Under the pieces are notes generated by a model. It was given only the letters and a program-made list of their open reading frames with translations, had not been told where the DNA came from and made no database searches. A DNA stretch of 64,000 bases. Origin: Peredibacter starrii. Its GTDB lineage: Bacteria > Bdellovibrionota > Bacteriovoracia > Bacteriovoracales > Bacteriovoracaceae. Below, in pieces: positions 16,057 to 23,373 of the stretch (position 1 is the first letter of the stretch; each line of letters begins with the position of its first letter). Location of the stretch: NCBI RefSeq assembly GCF_034259205.1, contig NZ_CP139487.1, positions 310,001 through 374,000 on the forward strand. Reading direction: 5' to 3'. Both the position numbers and the translations under genes were made by a program.

Positions 16057-16085
16057 TTTACATAACTGGTAAAGCCGTTTAGTAT
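16057..16085 (+). promoter_or_regulatory. Sigma-70-type promoter of the SRP RNA gene
   Basis: TTTACA (16057-16062), a 17-bp spacer and TAGTAT (16080-16085) place the start point near 16092, exactly where the SRP RNA terminal helix begins. Confidence 0.7.
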
Positions 16086-16091
16086 CACTCT

Positions 16092-16192
16092 CGGCAGTCT
16101 GACTTAGATGAGCATTTCGCCGTCAACCCCGCCAGGCCAGGAATGGAGCAACGGTAGCGGTTTGGAGTGTTGTGTTTGAGTTCAGGCTGCTG
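16092..16192 (+). ncRNA. ffs: Signal recognition particle RNA (small, 4.5S type)
   Basis: The apical helix is diagnostic: GCCAGGCCA-GGAA-TGGAGCAACGGTAGC contains the GGAA tetraloop and the asymmetric loop that bind the Ffh M domain (family GCCAGGYCCGGAAGGGAGCAACGGTAGC; here the tetraloop closes with A-U instead of C-G). The ends close as GGCAGTCTGA with TTCAGGCTGC. At about 100 nt with no Alu domain, this is the small Gram-negative type. A well-placed promoter precedes it. The 3' end runs into the -10 box of the beta-lactamase gene. The ends are estimated from folding. Confidence 0.9.
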
Positions 16193-16199
16193 CTATACT
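16191..16199 (+). promoter_or_regulatory. Extended -10 promoter of the beta-lactamase gene
   Basis: TGCTATACT ends 7 nt before the ATG at 16207, so the message should be leaderless or nearly so. The box overlaps the last bases of the SRP RNA. Confidence 0.5.
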
Positions 16200-16206
16200 C
16201 GCCTTC

Positions 16207-17016
16207 ATGAAAATTATTCTTTTCATCATTTTATCCCTCATACTTTCTTGCTCAACAAAACGTGATTTCCCCGGAAAAGACGTTTGCTATTTACTCTATG
16301 ATGTAAAAACTAAAAGATACGTCGAAGAACATAATAGGGGTCGATGTGAAATGCGTCTGCCGGCTTGTTCAACGTTCAAAGTTCCTCTGGCCGTAATGGC
16401 CTATGATTCAGGGATTTTGAAAGACGAGAACCTTCCCGTTTTTAAATGGGACGGTCAGAAGCGGATGATTGATGCCTGGAACCAGAATCAAACTCCGACG
16501 ATGTGGATGCGCGAATCGGCAGTGTGGGTCTCACAAGAGATCACACCGAAGTTGGGTATCAAAAAGATCGAGCAGTATCTGAAAGATTTTAATTATGGGA
16601 ACCATGATATGTCGGGCGGTCTTAAATACGCTTGGCTAACACCCGCTCCTTTCATTGCCGACTCTATGGGGAACACTTTAAAAGTTTCTGCCCTTGAGCA
16701 GGTGAGCTTTCTAGAAAAGCTATGGCAAGGAGAGTTAAAAGCTTCTAGTCAGTCTCAGATTTTGACGCAAAAAATTATGGCCCAGGATGTTTCTCCGCGT
16801 GGATACACGCTGGTTGGAAAAACGGGTTCAGGTTTTTCGGATTCCCATCATGATCTTCGTTTAGGTTGGTACGTTGGACACTTGGAAAAAGGAGATCGCG
16901 AGTACATCGTGGTTGTGAATTTTTCCGATAAACAAAAAGTACCTGCTGGAACGTTTGCCGGACGAGAGGCCAAGGAAATGGCGATCAATTTATTAAGTGA
17001 AAAGAAGCTCTGGTAA
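16207..17016 (+). CDS. Class D (OXA-type) beta-lactamase lipoprotein
   Basis: A serine beta-lactamase that hydrolyses penicillins and related drugs through an acyl-enzyme. All class D landmarks are present: Ser55-Thr-Phe-Lys58, SAV (104-106), YGN (130-132) and KTG (205-207), in 269 residues. The N-terminus has a lipobox (LILSC, Cys15), so it is probably a membrane-anchored lipoprotein rather than a soluble periplasmic enzyme. No mobile element or resistance neighbours are seen, so it looks like a native chromosomal gene. The substrate range cannot be told. A role in handling wall fragments is possible. Confidence 0.9.
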   Translation: MKIILFIILSLILSCSTKRDFPGKDVCYLLYDVKTKRYVEEHNRGRCEMRLPACSTFKVPLAVMAYDSGILKDENLPVFKWDGQKRMIDAWNQNQTPTMWMRESAVWVSQEITPKLGIKKIEQYLKDFNYGNHDMSGGLKYAWLTPAPFIADSMGNTLKVSALEQVSFLEKLWQGELKASSQSQILTQKIMAQDVSPRGYTLVGKTGSGFSDSHHDLRLGWYVGHLEKGDREYIVVVNFSDKQKVPAGTFAGREAKEMAINLLSEKKLW

Positions 17017-17162
17017 ATTGAGGATTTGACTATAAATTTTGTCGATTCTCACAACTTCTTACATCGCTAATTATCGCAGTTTTTTCTAGCAGCTGCGCCA
17101 TGACTTCGCGTCGTTAAACCCCTATTTTGCAGCTTCTCAAAACCCAAAATTTTTGGAGAGTT

Positions 17163-18785
17163 ATGGCCTACCAAGTACTGGCCAGGAAGTGGCGTCCCAA
17201 GCAATTTGAAGAAGTTGTTGGGCAAGGCCATGTGACCCGGACCTTACAAAATGCGATCAAGCAAAACAAGCTTGCGCATGCTTATCTTTTCACCGGAACT
17301 CGCGGTGTAGGCAAAACCTCGATCGCTCGTTTGTTTGCCAAGGCCATCCGTTGTGAAAATCGCAAACCTGATTTCAACCCATGCTTAGTCTGTGCTTCTT
17401 GTCGTGATATCGATGCGGGTAATTCAATGGATTACACGGAAATCGATGGTGCTTCAAATAACAGCGTAGATGATGTTCGCGCATTGATTGAAAACGTTCA
17501 GTACCTTCCGACTCGTGGAACTCACAAGATCTACGTTATCGATGAGGTTCACATGCTTTCAACTTCAGCATTCAATGCTTTGTTGAAGACATTAGAAGAA
17601 CCACCTCAACACGCGATTTTCATTCTTGCGACCACTGATCCGCAGAAGCTTCTGGGAACTGTGATCTCAAGAACTCAGCGCTATGATTTTAAAAACGTTT
17701 CAGTCGAGACTCTTGCTGCTCATGTAGAAGCAATAGCTAAAGCTGAAGGCATTACTTTCTCATCTCCAAAAATTGCAGTGAAGCTGGCCGAACTTGGTAA
17801 AGGTTCAGTTCGTGACACTCTTTCAATTTTTGATCAAGTTCTTGGTCTTTCAGGTACCAACAATGTGACTGAGGAATCTCTTTCACAAGCTTTGGGTCTG
17901 GCAGGAACAACTGCCATGAGAGATTTCCTGACTGGAATTCTGACTGGTAACGCTAAAACAACTTCGCAAATTTTCCGCAAACTCATTGAAGAGAACATTG
18001 ATCTTAAAAAACTTTCTGATCAGGTTCTTGATGGTTTCTACCGCATCATCAATTCTATTGATGAACAGAACGTTCTTTATAAAGAAGAAGTGATTGCTCA
18101 GGGTGCATTGAAAGACATCACGATCGCAGAACTTTTCTGGATCTACGAAACACTTGTTAAAGATCTTAACTGGGCCTTAACAAGCATGAATCCGGAGAAA
18201 GTGGTATTAATTCAGCTTCAAAAAGTTTGTCTTCGTCGCCAGATCTTAACTGGTGAAGGAATGAAACTTGAAGAAGTGGCCCAGGGAGTACCGACTGCGG
18301 GAAAGCTTGAGGCCGGAGTTGTTGTAGAGGAGAAGATAGTTCAACCAGTAAAATTGGCCAAAACTTGGAACGATTTTCTGACTTATCTTCGCCAGACTGC
18401 TCCGGCAACAGCAGCAAACCTTGAACACGGGAACTTACTTGAGGAAATCGACTTAAATGTTGAGCCTCTCATGATCAAAGTGACCTTCCCGGAAGATGCT
18501 GCAGTATTCAAGGATTTCGTAGAAGAAAAAGAAATCTACGCCAGATTGAAAAATCACTTGGCCGATTTCTTCGAAATGGATATTGAGAAGATCAATTTCA
18601 AAACTCAGATCATGACCCTGGAAGAGAAGAAAGACAAAAACTTCAAGACCAAGGTTGAGATCGATGAAGAGATTAGAAGCAATATCGTGGAAGAGCGTCG
18701 TCAGAAAATTTTGAACGATCCTTTCGTGAAAGAAGCAGAGAAACTATTTAACGCAAAAATCGATAAGATAATTTTAAAGGATTAG
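17163..18785 (+). CDS. dnaX: DNA polymerase III subunit gamma/tau
   Basis: Clamp-loader ATPase of the replicative polymerase. The 540-residue product starts MAYQVLARKWRP (the family's usual start, with GGAGAG upstream). The frame runs further up to 17127 without homology. Walker A is GTRGVGKTS (45-53), then four Cys form the zinc module (C...CLVCASC), the Walker B-region is VIDEVHMLS, and the arginine-finger motif is ISRTQRYDF. The tail of ~170 residues after domain III is shorter than E. coli tau and Lys/Glu-rich. No programmed frameshift slippery run was obvious. Confidence 0.95.
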   Translation: MAYQVLARKWRPKQFEEVVGQGHVTRTLQNAIKQNKLAHAYLFTGTRGVGKTSIARLFAKAIRCENRKPDFNPCLVCASCRDIDAGNSMDYTEIDGASNNSVDDVRALIENVQYLPTRGTHKIYVIDEVHMLSTSAFNALLKTLEEPPQHAIFILATTDPQKLLGTVISRTQRYDFKNVSVETLAAHVEAIAKAEGITFSSPKIAVKLAELGKGSVRDTLSIFDQVLGLSGTNNVTEESLSQALGLAGTTAMRDFLTGILTGNAKTTSQIFRKLIEENIDLKKLSDQVLDGFYRIINSIDEQNVLYKEEVIAQGALKDITIAELFWIYETLVKDLNWALTSMNPEKVVLIQLQKVCLRRQILTGEGMKLEEVAQGVPTAGKLEAGVVVEEKIVQPVKLAKTWNDFLTYLRQTAPATAANLEHGNLLEEIDLNVEPLMIKVTFPEDAAVFKDFVEEKEIYARLKNHLADFFEMDIEKINFKTQIMTLEEKKDKNFKTKVEIDEEIRSNIVEERRQKILNDPFVKEAEKLFNAKIDKIILKD

Positions 18786-18794
18786 GAGTTACTT

Positions 18795-19100
18795 ATGAAT
18801 ATGAACAATCTCATGAAACAAGCACAACAAATGCAAGCTAAGCTTGCGATGCTTCAGAATGAACTTGCTGAGCGCGAAGTGGAAGCTTCTGCGGGCGGCA
18901 TGGTGAAAGTTCGCGTGAACGGTAAGCAGCAGGTTCTTAGCATCTCCATCAATAAAGAGTGCGTAGATCCTAACGATGTTGCTTCACTTGAAGAGCTAGT
19001 ACTTACAGCGGTTAACCAAGGTCTTAAGCAATCTCAAGACATGGTTCAACAAGCAATGTCGAAAGTTACTGGCGGCATGAACATCCCAGGACTTTTCTAA
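18795..19100 (+). CDS. YbaB/EbfC nucleoid-associated protein
   Basis: 101-residue dimeric DNA-binding protein. The family signature reads MNNLMKQAQQMQAKLAMLQ, then VEASAGGMVKVRVNGKQQVLSI and DVASLEELVLTAVNQ. It sits between dnaX and recR, the conserved position in most bacteria, and may act in nucleoid organisation or repair. GGAGTTACTT precedes the ATG. Confidence 0.95.
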   Translation: MNMNNLMKQAQQMQAKLAMLQNELAEREVEASAGGMVKVRVNGKQQVLSISINKECVDPNDVASLEELVLTAVNQGLKQSQDMVQQAMSKVTGGMNIPGLF

Positions 19101-19101
19101 G

Positions 19102-19698
19102 ATGATTCAACTTCCTGAAGTTATCAAGAACGCCGTCGATGCGCTTACCAAGCTCCCTGGAGTTGGTGAGAAGACCGCATTCCGTATGGTCATGAGCATG
19201 ACCAACTGGAAGGCCTCTGAGCTGAAGGTTGTGGGCGACTCTCTGACAAACCTGAAAGATCTGAAACTCTGTCAGGATTGCGGAATGTTTGCTGATGAAG
19301 ATAAGTGTTCAATTTGCGCTGATGAGGCCCGTGCTTTTTCTCGCACACTTTGTGTGGTTGAAAATGCTTCTGACTTAATGGCGATTGAAAAAAGCGGAAA
19401 CTTCCGCGGCGTCTATCACATCCTGGGTGGAGTTTTAAATCCGCTTCTTGGTGTTGGTCCGGACGAGCTTCGTATGGATGAACTGCGCGATCGTATCGTG
19501 CAAAAAGAAATCGAAGAAGTGATTCTGGCCATCAACCCTTCGGTTGAAGGTGATGCTACTTGTTCTTATTTTAAAACGCTTCTGCCTGAAACAATCAGAG
19601 TAGAGCGCATTGGTTTTGGTGTGCCGATCGGCGGAAGTCTGGAGTATCTGGACCCAATGACAATCACTAAAGCATTAGAAAACCGGAAGAGATTCTAA
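19102..19698 (+). CDS. recR: Recombination mediator RecR
   Basis: 198 residues, the usual length. Helix-hairpin-helix LTKLPGVGEKTAFRM, C4 zinc finger CQDCGMFADEDKCSIC, Toprim domain starting LCVVENASDLMAIEKSG with HILGGVLNPLLGVGPDEL. It loads RecA with RecF/RecO at gaps. It starts 1 bp after ebfC and its stop overlaps the next ATG (TAATG), so the dnaX-ebfC-recR run continues into the roadblock/mglA pair. Confidence 0.96.
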   Translation: MIQLPEVIKNAVDALTKLPGVGEKTAFRMVMSMTNWKASELKVVGDSLTNLKDLKLCQDCGMFADEDKCSICADEARAFSRTLCVVENASDLMAIEKSGNFRGVYHILGGVLNPLLGVGPDELRMDELRDRIVQKEIEEVILAINPSVEGDATCSYFKTLLPETIRVERIGFGVPIGGSLEYLDPMTITKALENRKRF

Positions 19699-20195
19699 TG
19701 AAGAACATGAATGTAACGGAAAAGATGAAAGTTATTCTCGAGCCTAAAAAGGCCGGGATTAAAGCTCGTCTGTTTGTCACTCGCGAAGACGGAATCACAA
19801 TTTATGATTCAGTTCAAAACCAAACAACGACTTCAGTGTCGGCATTGGTGAGCGGTGTATGGCAGGCATCAGAGGCCCTTATGGATTTGGTTCACCCGAA
19901 CCAGGACGTAATGGAGTTCCGTCTGGGCTTTGATACATCTTCTCAGGGAATTTACCTTTTTCCTTTTTCTCTTCTTGGTAAACGTTACTTTCTTGGGGCC
20001 ATCTACCACGACTGTGTAAATCCAGGACAATTAAAGCGTCAGATCGCTCTTATTAAAGAAGAGATGGTGCGTTTGTTTCAAGATGAAGCGGCAAAACCGG
20101 TGGCGGTAAAACCTAAAACGGCAGTTCGTGATGGTTTTCTTTTCCAGGACATTTCAGATGAAGAGATTGATCGTCTCTTCTCGGCAGGAATTTAA
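19698..20195 (+). CDS. Roadblock/LC7-like protein, putative MglA partner
   Basis: 165 residues. The N-terminal ~120 residues look like a roadblock/LC7 fold: [16 protein letters not shown], a helix [17 protein letters not shown], then a beta pair [17 protein letters not shown] and [11 protein letters not shown] ~40-residue linker and the short C-terminal motif [14 protein letters not shown] follow. It lies 2 bp before mglA. In Myxococcus the roadblock protein MglB is the GTPase-activating partner of MglA, and this protein may have the same or a scaffolding role. It is diverged from MglB, and the assignment is by fold pattern and position. Confidence 0.65.
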   Translation: MKNMNVTEKMKVILEPKKAGIKARLFVTREDGITIYDSVQNQTTTSVSALVSGVWQASEALMDLVHPNQDVMEFRLGFDTSSQGIYLFPFSLLGKRYFLGAIYHDCVNPGQLKRQIALIKEEMVRLFQDEAAKPVAVKPKTAVRDGFLFQDISDEEIDRLFSAGI

Positions 20196-20197
20196 GT

Positions 20198-20788
20198 ATG
20201 TCATTTGTTAACTATCATACAAAAGAGATTAACTGTAAGATCGTTTACTACGGTCCGGGTCTGGGCGGTAAAACCACCAACATCCAATACATTTATCAAA
20301 AAACCAGCTCTCAAAATAAAGGGCAGATGATCACTCTCAATACTGAGAATGAAAGAACGCTCTTCTTTGATTTCCTTCCACTTGATTTGGGTGAAATCCG
20401 CGGTTTTAAAACGCGTTTCCACCTTTATACAGTTCCGGGCCAGGTATTCTACGAGGCAAGCCGTAAGCTTATTCTTCGTGGAGTAGATGGATTGGTATTT
20501 GTGGCGGACTCACAAGTTGAAAGAATGGAGGCCAACCTTGAATCATACCAGGGTCTTGAAAGAAACCTGGCCGAGCAAGGCTATGACGTCTCTAAGGTTC
20601 CAATGGTTATGCAATGGAACAAGCGTGATCTTCCAAACATCGTTCCGGTTGAAGACCTTCAATATCAACTGAACAAAAGAAAATTTCCGGCGTTTGAGGC
20701 GGTGGCCACAAACGGTCAGGGCGTATTTGAAACATTAAAAATGGTCTCTAAATCAGTACTCCTTAATATTAAGGGTGGATTGGAATAG
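20198..20788 (+). CDS. mglA: MglA-type Ras-like GTPase
   Basis: 196-residue polarity GTPase. P-loop [10 protein letters not shown] (19-28), G3 region TVPGQ (in place of DTAGQ, characteristic of MglA) and G4 NKRD are all present. MglA sets the leading cell pole in gliding myxobacteria and is needed for prey entry in Bdellovibrio (established knowledge). It is translated with the roadblock-like protein from the dnaX-recR locus. Nearby type IV pilin-like genes and flagellar genes are possible clients. Confidence 0.93.
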   Translation: MSFVNYHTKEINCKIVYYGPGLGGKTTNIQYIYQKTSSQNKGQMITLNTENERTLFFDFLPLDLGEIRGFKTRFHLYTVPGQVFYEASRKLILRGVDGLVFVADSQVERMEANLESYQGLERNLAEQGYDVSKVPMVMQWNKRDLPNIVPVEDLQYQLNKRKFPAFEAVATNGQGVFETLKMVSKSVLLNIKGGLE

Positions 20789-20815
20789 TTAATTTCTCGT
20801 AAGGAGTTTTGTCCC

Positions 20816-21253
20816 ATGGCTGAAAAGATTAAGGCACTAACTAAGAAGCAACTTGAGACGCTTAAAAACAAGCTGCTTGAAGAAAAACAAAGCTTAGTTT
20901 TCAATGACAAGAACGGTGCTGCAGAACTTGACCTCGCTTTAACTAATGGCGGGGATGATGTTGAGCAATCGATCTCTGACTACAACAATTCTCACCAACT
21001 TCGTTTCAGAAACCGTGAAGTTTTCTACGCGAAGAAAATCGACAAGGCCCTGAAGAAATTCGATACAGATGAATACGGTCTATGTTCAGACTGTGGCTGT
21101 TGGATCAAGTTTGAGCGCCTTATGGCCCGTCCAACTGCTGAAATGTGTATCGTATGCAAAGAAGAATCTGAAAGAGATGAATCTAACAGCTTCATTGGCA
21201 GACAGTCTAAATCTCTGGGTAAAGTCGTAGACCTTACCGGGATGATGGCATAA
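20816..21253 (+). CDS. DksA/TraR-family zinc-finger transcription factor
   Basis: 145 residues with N-terminal coiled coil and C-terminal C4 zinc finger (Cys90, Cys93, Cys111, Cys114; YGLCSDCG ... CIVCKEE). DksA-type proteins enter the RNA polymerase secondary channel and work with ppGpp in the stringent response. The coiled-coil tip has DDVEQSISD, close to but not the same as E. coli DxxDxA, so it could be a DksA paralogue. GGAG precedes the ATG, and mtnP follows after 12 bp. Confidence 0.88.
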   Translation: MAEKIKALTKKQLETLKNKLLEEKQSLVFNDKNGAAELDLALTNGGDDVEQSISDYNNSHQLRFRNREVFYAKKIDKALKKFDTDEYGLCSDCGCWIKFERLMARPTAEMCIVCKEESERDESNSFIGRQSKSLGKVVDLTGMMA

Positions 21254-21265
21254 TCGGAGAAATTT

Positions 21266-22114
21266 ATGGCCGATATTAAAGTTGCAATCATTGGCGGAAG
21301 TGGCATCTATAAACTGGATGCCATCAAAGTTAAGAACCAAGTTAAAGTAACAACTCCATTTGGTTCTCCAAGTGCCGATATCATGGAGTGTGAAGTTGAT
21401 GGAAATTCATTCTATTTTCTTCCACGTCACGGACACGGTCACCACTTCACTCCAAGTGAAGTAAACTACCGCGCGAATATTTTTGCTCTGAAAAAACTCG
21501 GTGTTAATACAATCGTAAGTATTTCGGCAGTGGGTTCTCTTCAAGAAGAGTACGCTCCTAAGCACTTTGTACTGGTTGATCAATTCATCGACTGGACCAA
21601 AGGTCTTCGTAAGCGCACGTTCTTTGATGAAGGAATCGTGGGCCACGTTTCAACTGCTAACCCGGTTGAACTATCTCTTCAAAAGCGTCTTTATGATGCT
21701 TGTCAGAGAGCAGGCGTGACTTCTCACCTTGGTGGATCTTATATCTGTATCGAAGGTCCTCAGTTCTCAACTCGTGCGGAGTCAAAAATTTATCGTGGGT
21801 TCGGAGCTGCAGTAATCGGTATGACTAACGTACCAGAAGCGTTTCTTGCAAAAGAAGCGGGCATGGCCTACTCGACAGTTGCGATGGTGACTGATTACGA
21901 CTGCTGGAAAGAAGAGCACTGTACAGTTCAGGAAATCATGGACGTGATGAAGTCTAACTACATCTCGGCCCAGAAGTTTGTTAAAGAAGCGATTCCTGAT
22001 CTGGTAAAAAATCCAGTGAAGTTTGTTCCTGAAAATGAATACGCGGTCATGACAGATGCTTCTCTTCATAAACCACATCACAAAGAAATTCTTGAGGTCG
22101 TTTTAAAAAAATGA
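21266..22114 (+). CDS. mtnP: S-methyl-5'-thioadenosine phosphorylase
   Basis: 282-residue phosphorylase of the PNP/MTAP family, cleaving methylthioadenosine from polyamine or quorum-signal synthesis. Motifs: IGGSGIYKLD, PFGSPSADI, PRHGHGHHFTPSEVNYRANI, GGSYICIEGPQFSTRAES and GMTNVPEAFLAKEAGMAYSTVAMVTDYDCW. The Asn of VTDYD is replaced by Asp at the base-binding position as in 6-aminopurine-specific MTAPs. It overlaps rsmH by ATGA, tying it to the front of the division cluster. Confidence 0.92.
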   Translation: MADIKVAIIGGSGIYKLDAIKVKNQVKVTTPFGSPSADIMECEVDGNSFYFLPRHGHGHHFTPSEVNYRANIFALKKLGVNTIVSISAVGSLQEEYAPKHFVLVDQFIDWTKGLRKRTFFDEGIVGHVSTANPVELSLQKRLYDACQRAGVTSHLGGSYICIEGPQFSTRAESKIYRGFGAAVIGMTNVPEAFLAKEAGMAYSTVAMVTDYDCWKEEHCTVQEIMDVMKSNYISAQKFVKEAIPDLVKNPVKFVPENEYAVMTDASLHKPHHKEILEVVLKK

Positions 22115-23088
22115 GCGAATACCTCGCCCACTACTCAGTTATGTTAAAAGAATGCCTTGATGCTTTGGAACTTGGTTCTAAAGCATCAGGCTCACTTATT
22201 TTCGCCGATCTCACGTTTGGGGCCGGTGGACATACCTTCGCGCTGTCGGACCATGTAAGTGGTTCTACGGTTTATTCAACTGACCAGGATCCGGACGCCT
22301 TAAAAAATGGTGAAGATAATATTCGTCGTAGGGGCAAAGAAGGTAAGGTGAATCTACTTCCGATGAACTTTCAGGAGTTCCCGGAATGGTGTGAAAAGAA
22401 TCAAATGCACGGTAAGTTCGCCGGGATTTTAATGGATCTTGGAGTGTCTTCTCACCAGTTTGATAAGATGGAACGAGGCTTTAGTTTTCGTGCCGACGCT
22501 CCTCTCGATATGCGCATGAACTACGGCGATAACAACATCCCGACTGCCGCTGATTTACTTAATTCTCTCTCTGAAAAAGAGATCGCCGATATCATTTTTA
22601 ACTATGGGGAAGAGCGCCTTTCACGAAAGATCGCGGCCCGGATCGTGGAGCTCAGACAGAAAGAAAAAATCGCGACCACCGGTCAGATCGAAGACATCTG
22701 TTTCCATGCTTACCCGCCAAAAGATCGTCATGGAAAAACTCATCCAGCGACCAGAACTTTTCAGGCCCTGAGAATTGCTGTTAACGAAGAACTTACTGTC
22801 TTAGAAAATACCCTACCAAAATTGTTGCCGTTCTTGGCCGAAGGTGGAGTGCTTGCAGTGATCAGCTTCCATTCTTTGGAAGATAGAATTGTGAAACACA
22901 CTTTCAAAGAAATAGTGGAGAAAGAAGATTTTCCTGCTACAATTTTGACTAAGAAGCCACTCACAGCCACGGAAGAAGAGCTGTCACAGAACTCACGCTC
23001 GCGAAGTGCAAAACTTCGCTTATTACAGCGAGAGTCTCAACTAGGGAGGGTTGATGGCACTAAGAAAAAAAGGCAATTTCAAGTTTAA
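22111..23088 (+). CDS. rsmH: 16S rRNA m4C1402 methyltransferase
   Basis: 325 residues, the normal RsmH/MraW length. Motifs: HYSVMLKECLDAL, DLTFGAGGHTFAL (SAM site), GILMDLGVSSHQFD, RGFSFRADAPLDMRMN, and HPATRTFQALRIAVNEEL with VISFHSLEDRIVKHTF. It is the first gene of the dcw cluster. mraZ, which usually precedes it, is missing here and mtnP takes its place. It overlaps ftsL by 35 bp. Confidence 0.96.
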   Translation: MSEYLAHYSVMLKECLDALELGSKASGSLIFADLTFGAGGHTFALSDHVSGSTVYSTDQDPDALKNGEDNIRRRGKEGKVNLLPMNFQEFPEWCEKNQMHGKFAGILMDLGVSSHQFDKMERGFSFRADAPLDMRMNYGDNNIPTAADLLNSLSEKEIADIIFNYGEERLSRKIAARIVELRQKEKIATTGQIEDICFHAYPPKDRHGKTHPATRTFQALRIAVNEELTVLENTLPKLLPFLAEGGVLAVISFHSLEDRIVKHTFKEIVEKEDFPATILTKKPLTATEEELSQNSRSRSAKLRLLQRESQLGRVDGTKKKRQFQV

Positions 23089-23365
23089 CAATCGCTTGTT
23101 GGAGTTTCTCTTCAACCCTAAAGCGTTGCCTTTTACTCTTACCTTCACCACTCTAGCAGTCCTCTTCGTTGGTTTTCGTATGAAGGGCATCGAACAGGCC
23201 TACCAGTTAAACACTATCGAACAAGACATTCACAAGGCCACAATCAGAAACAAGGAACTAAAAGCTCAGCGCGCGAGCGAGATGTCGGTTCCGAAACTTC
23301 GTGAGTTTGCGGTCAAGTATGATTTGAAAGAACCAGGTCCTGAACAGATTATTCTAATTCCTTAA
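23054..23365 (+). CDS. ftsL: FtsL-like cell division protein
   Basis: 103 residues. A short basic cytoplasmic tail, one membrane helix at ~25-43 (LPFTLTFTTLAVLFVGF) and then a periplasmic heptad-type segment (INTIEQDIHKATIRNKELKA-like) ending with KLREFAVKYDLKEP. Size, topology and position between rsmH and ftsI identify it. FtsL forms the FtsQLB division complex. AGGGAGGG precedes, and a TTG one codon upstream is less likely as start. Confidence 0.82.
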   Translation: MALRKKGNFKFNNRLLEFLFNPKALPFTLTFTTLAVLFVGFRMKGIEQAYQLNTIEQDIHKATIRNKELKAQRASEMSVPKLREFAVKYDLKEPGPEQIILIP

Positions 23366-23373
23366 GGCGACCG

